In this document: piece after piece, positions 34,728 through 42,292 of the stretch
Layout of the letters: each line of letters begins with the position of its first letter
How positions within the stretch are numbered: position 1 is the stretch's first letter
DNA from: JBNGOQ01 sp050589645
GTDB taxonomy: Bacteria; Bacteroidota; Bacteroidia; Flavobacteriales; Flavobacteriaceae
Assembly (NCBI RefSeq): GCF_050589645.1
Contig: NZ_JBNGOQ010000005.1
Span: 310,001-374,000 of the forward strand
Length of the DNA: 64,000 nucleotides
Reading direction: 5' to 3'
Translations under genes and position numbers: made by a program
The notes under the pieces: generated by a model
Database searches by the model: none
What the model was told of the DNA's origin: nothing
Seen by the model: only the letters and a program-made list of their open reading frames with translations

Positions 34728-36776
34728 ATGCGCAAATTCTTGGACGGCTTATATAAAAATCAATCCCTTATATACAAATACTTCCTCTATTTGGTATCTA
34801 TTTGCTTAATCGTGTTTTTCTTTCCAAGAGGCGGGCAGTTTAAATATGAGTTTCAGAAAGGGAAGCCCTGGCAGTACGATAATCTGAACGCACCCTTTGA
34901 CTTTTCCATAAAAAAAACAGCTGCGGAGCTGGAGGAGGAACGGCAAGCCATTTTAAATAAGAGAACAGATTATTATGTGTACAACGATACCGTGGTGGAG
35001 GAGGCGTACAAGGCCTTTGATCAGCAGTTTTTGAACCGTTTTCCAACGGAAAGGTTCAGCCGGGGGCAGCGCCGATCATTGGAAAATGCAGGGAAGCAGA
35101 TTTTAGAGGAAATTTATGAAAAAGGCCTGTTGCGGAAGAATGAAAAGGAACAGGCTAGGGAGTGGGTGTACCTCCTACAGGACAACGAGGCCAGGCGAAT
35201 AGCTTCAACGGAGCTGTTAAGCCTGGAAGAGATTAACCCTATAATACGGAATGTATTGGGAAATCGAGGTCAAGGGAGCTCATTGTCCGCATTTGAGAAC
35301 CTTTTTGCGGAGATTCTAAGACCCAATGTGTTCTTGGATAGGAACCTCTCACAGAAGGAACAAGAGGACGAGCTTTCCCAAATTTCCTTTACCCGGGGGA
35401 ATATAGACGAGGGCCAACTTATCATTGCCAAGGGAGAGGTGGTGGAAGCGGAGAACCATAAAATACTCAACTCCCTTAAAGCAGAGTACGAGTCGGAATT
35501 GTGGGCCGCAAACAACTTCTATTTCATTTTGTTCGGCTACACCATCCTCGTAGCCCTGGTACTGATGATGCTCCTGCTCTTTCTTAAGAAATACCGAAAG
35601 GAGATCTATCGGAACAACACCAAGGTCACCTTTATATTTTTCAATATTCTCCTCATGGTCTTTGTGACCACCTTGGTGGTAAAATATAATGAAAGCTATG
35701 TGTTCGTGGTCCCCTTGTGTATTCTTCCCCTAATCCTCAAAACATTTTTTGACGCACGACTAGGGCTTTTTGTCCACGTGCTTACCGTTTTGATTTTGGG
35801 TTTTGTGGTACCCAATAGCTTTGAATATATCTTTTTGCAGATCATCGCGGGAATTGTGACGATCCTCACCATATCCGAACTTTACAAACGTGCCAACCTC
35901 TTTATTTCGGTGGGCCAGATTACCCTGATATATATCATTGGCTATTTGGCTTTCCATATCATACACGAGGGCAATCTAGAGAACATACAGTGGCTGGTGT
36001 TTGGCTTTTTCCTTTTGAACGGAATGATCACCTTGTTTGCACAGCCCCTGATATACATCTATGAAAAGATATTTGGCTTGGTCTCCGATGTTTCGCTTTT
36101 GGAACTCTCGGATACAAATTCCAAGTTGTTAAAGGAGCTTTCCAATAAAGCGCCGGGAACCTTTCACCATTCCCTGCAGGTGGCCAATCTTGCCGAAGCA
36201 GCGGCGAACGAGATCGGAGCCAACGCCATGTTGGTCAGGGTGGGGGCACTATACCATGACATTGGTAAAATGAACCGCCCCACCTATTTTACAGAAAATC
36301 AGGTCACCAGTGTAAACCCCCATGATGAACTATCGCCCAAGGACAGCGCCAAAATCATCATAGACCATGTCATAGAGGGTATTGAAATCGCTAGAAAAAA
36401 CAGACTCCCAGACCGGGTGATCGATTTTATCCGCACCCATCATGGGACCAATCTGGTCTTCTATTTTTACAAAAGACAGCAAGAGCGGCATGAAGGGGTG
36501 GACGAAGCCGACTTTAGATATCCGGGGCCCGTACCCTTTTCCAAGGAGACGGCAATCCTGATGATGGCCGATTCCGTGGAAGCGGCCTCAAAAAGCCTTA
36601 AGAACCCTACCTTTTTGATGATCAGCGAGTTTGTGGACAAGATTGTTGCCGGGCAAATGCAGGCCAATCAATTTCTGAACGCAAACATTACTTTTAAGGA
36701 AATTGAGATCATTAAAAAAATACTGAAACAAAAGTTGACCAATATCTATCACTTGCGTGTGGAGTACCCGGAATAA
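34728..36776 (+). CDS. pgpH: 7TM-HD family cyclic-di-AMP phosphodiesterase (PgpH-like)
   Basis: 682-residue membrane protein that hydrolyses the second messenger c-di-AMP. One N-terminal membrane helix (about 17-35), a 7TM_HDED extracytoplasmic domain (to about 255), seven membrane helices (about 260-455) and a cytoplasmic HD domain with HHSLQVANLAEAA, YHDIGKM, and HVIEGIEIA plus THHGT downstream, holding the metal-binding His/Asp residues. Typical length for the flavobacterial form. Confidence 0.92.
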   Translation: MRKFLDGLYKNQSLIYKYFLYLVSICLIVFFFPRGGQFKYEFQKGKPWQYDNLNAPFDFSIKKTAAELEEERQAILNKRTDYYVYNDTVVEEAYKAFDQQFLNRFPTERFSRGQRRSLENAGKQILEEIYEKGLLRKNEKEQAREWVYLLQDNEARRIASTELLSLEEINPIIRNVLGNRGQGSSLSAFENLFAEILRPNVFLDRNLSQKEQEDELSQISFTRGNIDEGQLIIAKGEVVEAENHKILNSLKAEYESELWAANNFYFILFGYTILVALVLMMLLLFLKKYRKEIYRNNTKVTFIFFNILLMVFVTTLVVKYNESYVFVVPLCILPLILKTFFDARLGLFVHVLTVLILGFVVPNSFEYIFLQIIAGIVTILTISELYKRANLFISVGQITLIYIIGYLAFHIIHEGNLENIQWLVFGFFLLNGMITLFAQPLIYIYEKIFGLVSDVSLLELSDTNSKLLKELSNKAPGTFHHSLQVANLAEAAANEIGANAMLVRVGALYHDIGKMNRPTYFTENQVTSVNPHDELSPKDSAKIIIDHVIEGIEIARKNRLPDRVIDFIRTHHGTNLVFYFYKRQQERHEGVDEADFRYPGPVPFSKETAILMMADSVEAASKSLKNPTFLMISEFVDKIVAGQMQANQFLNANITFKEIEIIKKILKQKLTNIYHLRVEYPE

Positions 36777-36822
36777 AAGGTTTGCAACAGGTCATAATTC
36801 ACGTAAAAAAATATAAAAATAG

Positions 36823-36853
36823 TTGCGTTCTAATGTATGAAGAAGTACATTTG
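36823..36853 (+). promoter_or_regulatory. Promoter of tRNA-Ser
   Basis: TTG (36823-36825), 20 nt, TACATTTG (36846-36853): a good match to the Bacteroidetes pattern, about 50 nt before the tRNA. Confidence 0.65.
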
Positions 36854-36901
36854 CATCCGCTTTTTCACCTATAGTTATAGGGTTAGGTCTTTGAAAATAC
36901 A

Positions 36902-36985
36902 GGAGAGGTGCCGGAGTGGTAACGGAGCAGATTGCTAATCTGTCGACGCGTAAGTGTCGCCCGGGTTCGAGTCCCGGTCTCTCCG
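36902..36985 (+). tRNA. tRNA-Ser (anticodon GCT)
   Basis: Class II tRNA of 84 nt. Acceptor GGAGAGG pairs with TCTCTCC (one G-T pair), anticodon loop ATTGCTAAT, a long variable arm (GTCGACGCGTAAGTGTCGC) and T-arm CCGGGTTCGAGTCCCGG. CCA is not encoded; a T-rich run follows. Confidence 0.95.
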
Positions 36986-37040
36986 CTTTTTCTTTTTTTA
37001 TTTTTTTCGAATTTTTATCAGTTAAGGTGTAGTTCTCCTT

Positions 37041-37122
37041 GAAATCTGCACCATTTTGGGCTGTAGTTCTCCTTCGCTTTGGAAAAAGCTGTGGCGAACA
37101 AGCTCCGCACGGTTATCGCGCC
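37041..37122 (+). pseudogene. Decayed partial copy of tRNA-Pro and its 5' flank
   Basis: 37041-37066 matches the flank and 5' end of the intact tRNA-Pro (37169-37194) at about 22 of 26 positions. A 13-bp block CGGTTATCGCGCC (37110-37122) is identical to 37202-37214 in its D-arm region, but about 40 nt of unrelated sequence separates the two parts. The repeat TGTAGTTCTCCTT also occurs twice (37028-37040 and 37062-37074), suggesting a third remnant. No functional cloverleaf can form. Confidence 0.6.
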
Positions 37123-37184
37123 ACGGCGCTGCCATGTCCTTTGATCGGGATTTGGTTATTGACAAATTGAAATTTACACCATTT

Positions 37185-37262
37185 CGGGGTGTAGCGTAGC
37201 CCGGTTATCGCGCCTGCTTTGGGAGCAGGAGGTCGCAGGTTCGAATCCTGCCACCCCGACCA
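37185..37262 (+). tRNA. tRNA-Pro (anticodon TGG)
   Basis: Acceptor CGGGGTG pairs with CACCCCG, D-arm with GCCCGGTTATCGCGC, anticodon stem CCTGC/GCAGG with loop TTTGGGA, T-arm GCAGGTTCGAATCCTGC, discriminator A and encoded CCA (37260-37262). Confidence 0.96.
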
Positions 37263-37297
37263 AAAAAGCTGGACAAATTTTTGTTCAGCTTTTTTTG
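37262..37297 (+). terminator. Intrinsic terminator of tRNA-Pro
   Basis: AAAAAGCTGGACAAA pairs with TTTGTTCAGCTTTTT (one G-T pair), ending in a seven-T run at 37291-37297. Confidence 0.85.
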
Positions 37298-37317
37298 TTT
37301 CCCTTCATTCCCTTCAT

Positions 37318-37734
37318 TTACTTCTTTGATAGCTTCCCAGCTATTTTTCCACCTAACCACGCCATCGGAATATAGGCAACTAGGATGTCTAGTACCGCGA
37401 ACCAGGTGGGTCCTGGCAAGATGTAGTTGACCCATATGCCTCCCAGCAGGAACAAACCACCAATGGCCAGCGCGAATTTCATTTTGTGATTGACCGCTAT
37501 CCAACCCGCCAGGAAGGCACCGATCAGGGTCCCCAAAGCATGGGCGAGAAAGGGAAATATAAAATGGTGTGAAGCTAAATTGGGCATCGCGGTAGCCAAG
37601 GCGTCCATATCATTGGGATCTACACCTTCTATGGGAAATACGGTATGACCCAGCATTACCAGTCCCATATTGATTACACTGCCCCCCAGCCATCCCAGGA
37701 TTACGGCCAGGATATTTCTAAGTATTGGATTCAT
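37318..37734 (-). CDS. Small multi-pass membrane protein
   Basis: 138 residues with four hydrophobic segments (about 7-28, 58-80, 85-103, 108-130) and a Lys-rich C-terminus. A conserved-looking Gly-rich start (VILGWLGGSVINMGLV) and LAHALGTLIGAFLAG in the second helix. Similar proteins are known in Bacteroidetes without assigned function. It lies 17 nt downstream of the acetyltransferase gene, probably one transcript. Confidence 0.7.
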   Translation of the reverse strand: MNPILRNILAVILGWLGGSVINMGLVMLGHTVFPIEGVDPNDMDALATAMPNLASHHFIFPFLAHALGTLIGAFLAGWIAVNHKMKFALAIGGLFLLGGIWVNYILPGPTWFAVLDILVAYIPMAWLGGKIAGKLSKK

Positions 37735-37751
37735 AGTGGTTGGTTTTACGA

Positions 37752-38231
37752 TTATTTAGTGTTAAGGACATATGAAAAATGTACTGCTTGTAGTTCCTTG
37801 GTCGGTTTCATGGCACGATAAAAATCCAGCGCATGCGCATCGGCCATATCTGCCTGAACAAATACTTCCTCAAACCCTTTTTCCCTGCAAAACGCATTTG
37901 TGGCTGCAATCAATTTCCGACCTATTCCGCGCCGCTGCATGTTGGTAGCCACGGCCAGGTCATACATATAGGCCTGGGGCATTTCCAAATAATACTGTTC
38001 CAAAACATAGGCCGTTAAACCGCCGACAACCTTGTTATCGAATATGGCAACAAACACCAAAAAGTTTGACCGATTCAGCAATTCCTGCAAATGACTTGAA
38101 CTGGGCATGGAGAAGTCCTTCATTTCAAATACCTTCTCAAACAGCCCGATCAGTTCCATAAACCTCTGCAGGTCGTTCTTGCCTAGTTTAGCAATTTTCA
38201 ATTGATCAGTGGTTTCGCTATTTTCATTCAT
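37752..38231 (-). CDS. GNAT acetyltransferase, AAC(3)-I-like
   Basis: 159 residues. The order of motifs tracks aminoglycoside 3-N-acetyltransferase type I: LFEKVFEM, LQELLNRSNFLVFVAIFD, VVGGLTAYVLEQY, YMYDLAVATNMQRRGIGRKLI (acetyl-CoA loop QRRGIGR), EVFVQADMADAHALDFYR and VHFSY. Whether it acts on aminoglycosides is unknown; chromosomal relatives in environmental Flavobacteria are often uncharacterised. No mobile element nearby. The start ATG is preceded by no clear promoter. Confidence 0.8.
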   Translation of the reverse strand: MNENSETTDQLKIAKLGKNDLQRFMELIGLFEKVFEMKDFSMPSSSHLQELLNRSNFLVFVAIFDNKVVGGLTAYVLEQYYLEMPQAYMYDLAVATNMQRRGIGRKLIAATNAFCREKGFEEVFVQADMADAHALDFYRAMKPTKELQAVHFSYVLNTK

Positions 38232-38373
38232 TCCTTAGTATCCATTAATTGTGCGCTTAAAGCACAAGGGAGGGCTAAAGCGCATTTCCGTTGTTCCTCT
38301 AAGATAACAAATCTGCGATGTCCCTAAAGTATTATCGGCAAAGTGGGTGTAAATTTTGAAATCAACAAGCAAA

Positions 38374-39426
38374 CTACAATGTTGCTATGCTATTTTGTAT
38401 TTGTGCCTTTCTGTCTTCTGGGGCATACTTGATTGCAGTTTCAAAGGCTTTGAGGGCATCCTTCTTTTTCCCTAGGCCTTTGAGGGCATTGCCCCTGTTA
38501 AAATGTGCCCGCCAATAGCTGTTGTTTTTCTTTAAAGCCTGCCTAAAAACGAACTCTGCCCCATCAAAATCTTCCTGCTTGAGCAATCTACGGCCATAGC
38601 GTTCCAAATGAATTTCATCCCCTACTTCTACGGCTCTTTGTATCGCCGCCTCGGCCCCTTTTTCGTCGCCTTGTTGAGTTAACAGTTTTGCCTTTACATC
38701 CCAATTGGAGAAATTCTCCCGGAGTGCAATGGACCGGTCTATCCATTGCAGGGCTTCTTCGGTATTGATTTTATACTCCGCGCAATAGTCGGCCGCCTGG
38801 CACCAACTGAACCACTCCCAATACGCATCGGAGCGCAGTTGTTTTCGAATATTGTCCAAAGCGATCTGATCAATATCAAGACTTAGATTAAATTCGGCAC
38901 GCTTATTTCCCCAGCTAAGAACAACCGAAGCACCGTCCCGTCCGCGATGGTCAAAGTCAAAACTCATCCATTCCTTTTTCTCGTCCGTGTTTACCGCGGG
39001 TACCGTAATGCGCAAAGCATCTTCTTTTTCTAAATAGAAATAGCTTCCCCATGAGGTGTGGTTTTTGGAAAAAATAAAGGTCCACTGATTTTCCTCCGGC
39101 AGAAGATGGAGGCCATAACTGCCCGCTTCCAGTTTTTGTCCCTCAATGTGTACATCATCCGTAATGGTAAATACGGTATTCTCATTGGCTCCGGCACGCC
39201 ACACTTTACCATAAGGGACCAGTTTCCCCCATATTTCCCTACCCTTTGCCCCGGGACTGTGATAACTTATGGTGATATCCGTATATCCAATGCGCTGGAT
39301 AATGGTCGATTGCTGACTTTTATCGGGCAGGACAATTGGGTTGTGAATATTAAAGTGTTGTGCGCTTAATTCCGTAAGGAAAAACGAAAAAGCTAAAATC
39401 GATAAAACGGATAGGGAATTTTTCAT
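38374..39426 (-). CDS. DUF2911 domain protein with TPR tail
   Basis: 350 residues: signal peptide (1-22, ...FFLTELSAQ), DUF2911 domain (about 30-190; TDITISYHSPGAKGREIWGKLVPYG, VWRAGANENTVF, YGLHLLPEENQWTFIFS), then TPR-like helices (about 215-350; WRAHFNRGNALKGLGKKKDALKAF). The family is common in Bacteroidetes, periplasmic and of unknown role. Single gene. Confidence 0.88.
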   Translation of the reverse strand: MKNSLSVLSILAFSFFLTELSAQHFNIHNPIVLPDKSQQSTIIQRIGYTDITISYHSPGAKGREIWGKLVPYGKVWRAGANENTVFTITDDVHIEGQKLEAGSYGLHLLPEENQWTFIFSKNHTSWGSYFYLEKEDALRITVPAVNTDEKKEWMSFDFDHRGRDGASVVLSWGNKRAEFNLSLDIDQIALDNIRKQLRSDAYWEWFSWCQAADYCAEYKINTEEALQWIDRSIALRENFSNWDVKAKLLTQQGDEKGAEAAIQRAVEVGDEIHLERYGRRLLKQEDFDGAEFVFRQALKKNNSYWRAHFNRGNALKGLGKKKDALKAFETAIKYAPEDRKAQIQNSIATL

Positions 39427-39546
39427 GTCATTTTTTTTCTATTCACGTTTGTTTAAGGCCTTAGAGCAATTATTCTGGGGTATTGAAAATCAATTCCAAA
39501 GCTACACATTTTCCATTTACCTATACAAAAACATTCAATCATTTAG

Positions 39547-39574
39547 TTGAATGTAAATAAAAATGATATCTTTA
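39547..39574 (+). promoter_or_regulatory. Promoter of the 39621-41505 gene run
   Basis: TTG (39547-39549), 17 nt, TATCTTTA (39567-39574), one mismatch to TAnnTTTG. Start would be about 40 nt before the ATG at 39621. Confidence 0.45.
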
Positions 39575-39620
39575 TAGAAAACAAACAAGGAAGTTTCAAA
39601 TCAACAAAAAGTTAAGCATC

Positions 39621-39932
39621 ATGAAAGCAGTTAAAGTGCAATACACCGTTAGACCCGAGTATGTTGAGGAAAATAAGAGAAACATTCAAAAAGTAATGGA
39701 CGCCTTGTTGGCCCATCCCATCAACGGAATGCAGTATTCATCCTATACGGATAACGATAATCCAAATACCTTTATCCATATCAATATGGCAAAGGATGCG
39801 GAAACCATGTCCGAATTAAATAATATAAAAGCGTTCCAGGAATTCAGGACCGCTTTGCGGGAAAGTCAACCGCTATCGGCACCGTTAGCCACCCAATTAA
39901 ATCTTGTGGCCGCTGGCTTCAAGCTGTCTTAA
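39621..39932 (+). CDS. Antibiotic biosynthesis monooxygenase-like small protein
   Basis: 103 residues with a dimeric alpha-beta barrel look (VKVQYTVRPEYVEENKRNIQKVMDAL; TFIHINMAKDAETM; FQEFRTALRE). It resembles ABM-type proteins that bind small molecules or heme. It lies 9 nt before an ArsR regulator that may control it. Substrate unknown. Confidence 0.65.
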   Translation: MKAVKVQYTVRPEYVEENKRNIQKVMDALLAHPINGMQYSSYTDNDNPNTFIHINMAKDAETMSELNNIKAFQEFRTALRESQPLSAPLATQLNLVAAGFKLS

Positions 39933-39941
39933 ACAGGTCCT

Positions 39942-40247
39942 ATGGAAAAAGTATTTTCGGCCCTTGCCGATGGTAATAGAAGAAAAATCATTGAATGTTT
40001 ATATGAAAAGGATTCTACCTTGTTGGAGCTCACCGAGAAGTTTCCTATTTCCTTTCAGGCCATAAGTAAGCACATAAGGATTCTTGAAAATGCGGAAATC
40101 GTCCTTAAGGAAAAAAAGGGAAAGTACAGGATATTGTCCTTGAACAGGAAGGCGTTGCGGCCAACGCTTAAATGGATTTCCTACTATTCCAACTTTTGGA
40201 ACGAATCTTTTGACAAATTGGAGGAACAGATTGGAAATCAAAATTAG
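39942..40247 (+). CDS. ArsR-type winged-helix transcription regulator
   Basis: 101 residues: VFSALADGNRRKIIECLYEK start, LLELTEKFPISFQAISKHIRILENAEIV recognition helix region, KGKYRILSLN wing, then a conserved C-terminus ending in an amphipathic helix. It has no ArsR metal-binding Cys motif. Such regulators are regularly paired with an AHSA1/SRPBCC gene, as here (1 nt gap), and usually repress their own operon. Confidence 0.9.
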   Translation: MEKVFSALADGNRRKIIECLYEKDSTLLELTEKFPISFQAISKHIRILENAEIVLKEKKGKYRILSLNRKALRPTLKWISYYSNFWNESFDKLEEQIGNQN

Positions 40248-40248
40248 T

Positions 40249-40716
40249 ATGGGAACTACCGTTAACAATATCTATGTAGATAGGGTCTTTAAATGTAGCG
40301 TACGCGAGCTCTTCAACTGGATTACCGAACCCAAATTACTGGCAAAATGGTTTGGGCCACAACACGTATCAGTAGGCCATGTCACCGCAAATGTGAAGGT
40401 AGGGGGAAGTTACCAAATAGAACTGCTTAAGTCCCATGGCGGATGTTTCTTGATAGAGGGGGATTATCTGGAAATAGAGCGACCATATAAGTTGCGCTTC
40501 AGTTTTAAATACAAGGGAATCAAAAATCCTCCCCCGGACAGCATGGTGAAAATAACCATTAAAGAAATTGATTCCAGTACTTCCAACTTATCTTTGGTAC
40601 AAGAATTTGAAACTACCCCGCCCGATATGGAAAACAGAACAAAAGCCTGGAGGCATATGCTTGGTCGGCTAAGCAAAGAAGTGAAAGCAGGCAGCAAGAC
40701 AGGGAATACAACATAA
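40249..40716 (+). CDS. SRPBCC (AHSA1-type) domain protein
   Basis: 155 residues from ATG 40249 (MGTTVNNIYVDRVF). START-like ligand-binding fold: VRELFNWITEPKLLAKWFGP, VKVGGSYQIEL, GDYLEIERPYKLRFSF, and the C-terminal RTKAWRHMLGRL helix. The frame is open 13 codons upstream into the ArsR gene, but the ATG right after its stop fits. Ligand unknown; partner of the preceding ArsR regulator. Confidence 0.85.
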   Translation: MGTTVNNIYVDRVFKCSVRELFNWITEPKLLAKWFGPQHVSVGHVTANVKVGGSYQIELLKSHGGCFLIEGDYLEIERPYKLRFSFKYKGIKNPPPDSMVKITIKEIDSSTSNLSLVQEFETTPPDMENRTKAWRHMLGRLSKEVKAGSKTGNTT

Positions 40717-40719
40717 GCT

Positions 40720-41505
40720 ATGGAATTAGGTGAAAAATTTTCAAGATTGCTTAAACAAGTCCCGATCATAAAAGACGTATCCATATACCTGCTTCTTACT
40801 GCGTTTGTGCTGTTGTGTGCCTGTACCAGCGTTTCAGAGACCAACAGCATTGTTATCCCACCTTCTAGAGGGAATTCTACGGAAAATGGCAATAACAACA
40901 ATGGCAATGTGGTCCAAGGCTGTATAGAACGTACTCCACCCACGGAAGTTCCGGTTTTTGATACCGGAACCACTTTTCCAGAATGGTCTAGCTCGGAATA
41001 CGTATTGCCCTATGCGATAGGGTCAACATTTTTTGTCAACCAAGGGAACAATTCGGGCTTTGGACATAGTGGGTTTTGGAAGTACGGATATGACTTTACG
41101 ATGAACATAGGGACCGAGATTTTCGCGGCAAGAGCCGGTGTTGTGGTGCATGCCAATGATGGAACTGCCGATGGAAACCCCAATGGCACCAACCTGATTA
41201 CTATTCAACATAGCGATGGCACGGTAGCATTGTATTCCCATTTAACAAATAATGGTGTTTTGGTGCAGGTAGGGGATTCCATAAAACAGGGGAGCCTCAT
41301 AGGCCTAAGTGGGAATACGGGGAATACCGGAGGACTTCCCCACCTGCATTTCTCGGTGCACCCCTGTTCGGGCCTGCCTGGCTTGCCCAATGAGACCAAT
41401 TGTCCAACAAGCCCGGTGACCTTTAATAATACAGAGGCCAACCCGAGTGGTCTCGGCACTTGGCAGTGCTACACGGCTTTGGCATTTGAAAAAGATAGGT
41501 CCTAG
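40720..41505 (+). CDS. M23 family metallopeptidase, putative lipoprotein
   Basis: 261 residues. A hydrophobic N-terminal helix ends in LLCACTS, a plausible lipobox; a Ser/Asn-rich linker follows. The LytM/M23 peptidase domain (about 100-250) has zinc-binding motifs HSGFWKYGYDF (first His and Asp) and LPHLHFSVHP (HxH), so it should cut peptidoglycan cross-links. It lies 3 nt after the SRPBCC gene. Confidence 0.88.
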   Translation: MELGEKFSRLLKQVPIIKDVSIYLLLTAFVLLCACTSVSETNSIVIPPSRGNSTENGNNNNGNVVQGCIERTPPTEVPVFDTGTTFPEWSSSEYVLPYAIGSTFFVNQGNNSGFGHSGFWKYGYDFTMNIGTEIFAARAGVVVHANDGTADGNPNGTNLITIQHSDGTVALYSHLTNNGVLVQVGDSIKQGSLIGLSGNTGNTGGLPHLHFSVHPCSGLPGLPNETNCPTSPVTFNNTEANPSGLGTWQCYTALAFEKDRS

Positions 41506-41841
41506 CAATTCACTACCCTTCAAATGAAGCCTGTTAAAAAATATATGGACACGCGCGCAGAACGTTTTACGGGGCCTTAAGGTAAATGGTGCCTTCCGTA
41601 AATTGAGCATCAATCCGTTATAAATGCAGGTCTGTTGCTGCCTTGCATACATTTTCTCTCTCCCCAAAGAACCTTTCACCCAAAAACTTCTAGGTATTGG
41701 CCTTGGCTACCATAGGTTTTTTAAATTGATTTAATTTCTGCGGCATGATAAAAGTCATGTTTTTCCAGGGAAGGAAGCACTTATTTTTACAAATTAAAGG
41801 ATAAAAAGATCTTTTTATGTTTAATTAAACCAACGTAAATT
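41506..41841. other. norC upstream region with hairpin
   Basis: 336 nt. Holds a hairpin with a 7-bp perfect outer stem TTTACGG (41566-41572) / CCGTAAA (41596-41602) and an inner AAGG/CCTT pairing, without a T-run. It may mark the end of the M23 transcript. The CRP/FNR-type palindrome and norC promoter are listed separately. No small ORF seen. Confidence 0.45.
41744..41789 (+). promoter_or_regulatory. CRP/FNR-type operator and promoter of norCB
   Basis: Perfect dyad CATGA-N6-TCATG (41744-41759), the half-site spacing used by CRP/FNR-family regulators. It is followed by TATTTTTA (41782-41789), a one-mismatch -7 element. With a start near 41793 the dyad centre lies at about -41.5, the standard class II activator position. 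An NO- or oxygen-responsive FNR-like activator is the natural candidate; none is encoded in the window. Confidence 0.55.
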
Positions 41842-42285
41842 ATGTTATCAAAAAAACAAGCGCGTGCTTTCTTTCTTGGGGGAACGGTGGTGACCTTTCT
41901 GATTTTTATCGGACTTACCATTTTTTCATTTAGTAAGAGCCAAGATCAATCTAATTACGAGAACATTACGGAACAAGTGGTCCGGGGAAAACATCTATGG
42001 GAAGCCAATAACTGTATGGGATGCCATACCATATTGGGCGAAGGTGCCTATTATGCGCCCGAACTGACGAAGGTAATAGACCGACGGGGCAAGGGCTATA
42101 TCAAAGCCGTTTTAACCACTCCGGTACCCTGGGAGCCCAATGGTAGAAAAATGGTCGCCTATGGCTTCTCTGATGAAGAGGCCGCAGACCTGATCGCCTT
42201 TTTTGACTGGATAGATGATATAGATCTCAACGGGTTTGATACCGTAGTATCCCCATTGGCAAAAGATAAAAAAGAAACTAAATAA
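41842..42285 (+). CDS. norC: Nitric oxide reductase subunit C (cytochrome c)
   Basis: 147-residue membrane-anchored cytochrome c that passes electrons to NorB. One membrane helix (about 10-30), heme-binding NNCMGCHTILGEGAYYAPEL and a candidate axial Met in GRKMVAYGFSDEEA. It lies 7 nt before norB. Confidence 0.95.
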   Translation: MLSKKQARAFFLGGTVVTFLIFIGLTIFSFSKSQDQSNYENITEQVVRGKHLWEANNCMGCHTILGEGAYYAPELTKVIDRRGKGYIKAVLTTPVPWEPNGRKMVAYGFSDEEAADLIAFFDWIDDIDLNGFDTVVSPLAKDKKETK

Positions 42286-42292
42286 AACCACC

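Noticed and set aside
36777..38373. Genomic island at the tRNA-Ser/tRNA-Pro pair
   Set aside because: No integrase, no matching attachment repeat at a distance and no clear change in base use; only a small decayed tRNA repeat was seen.
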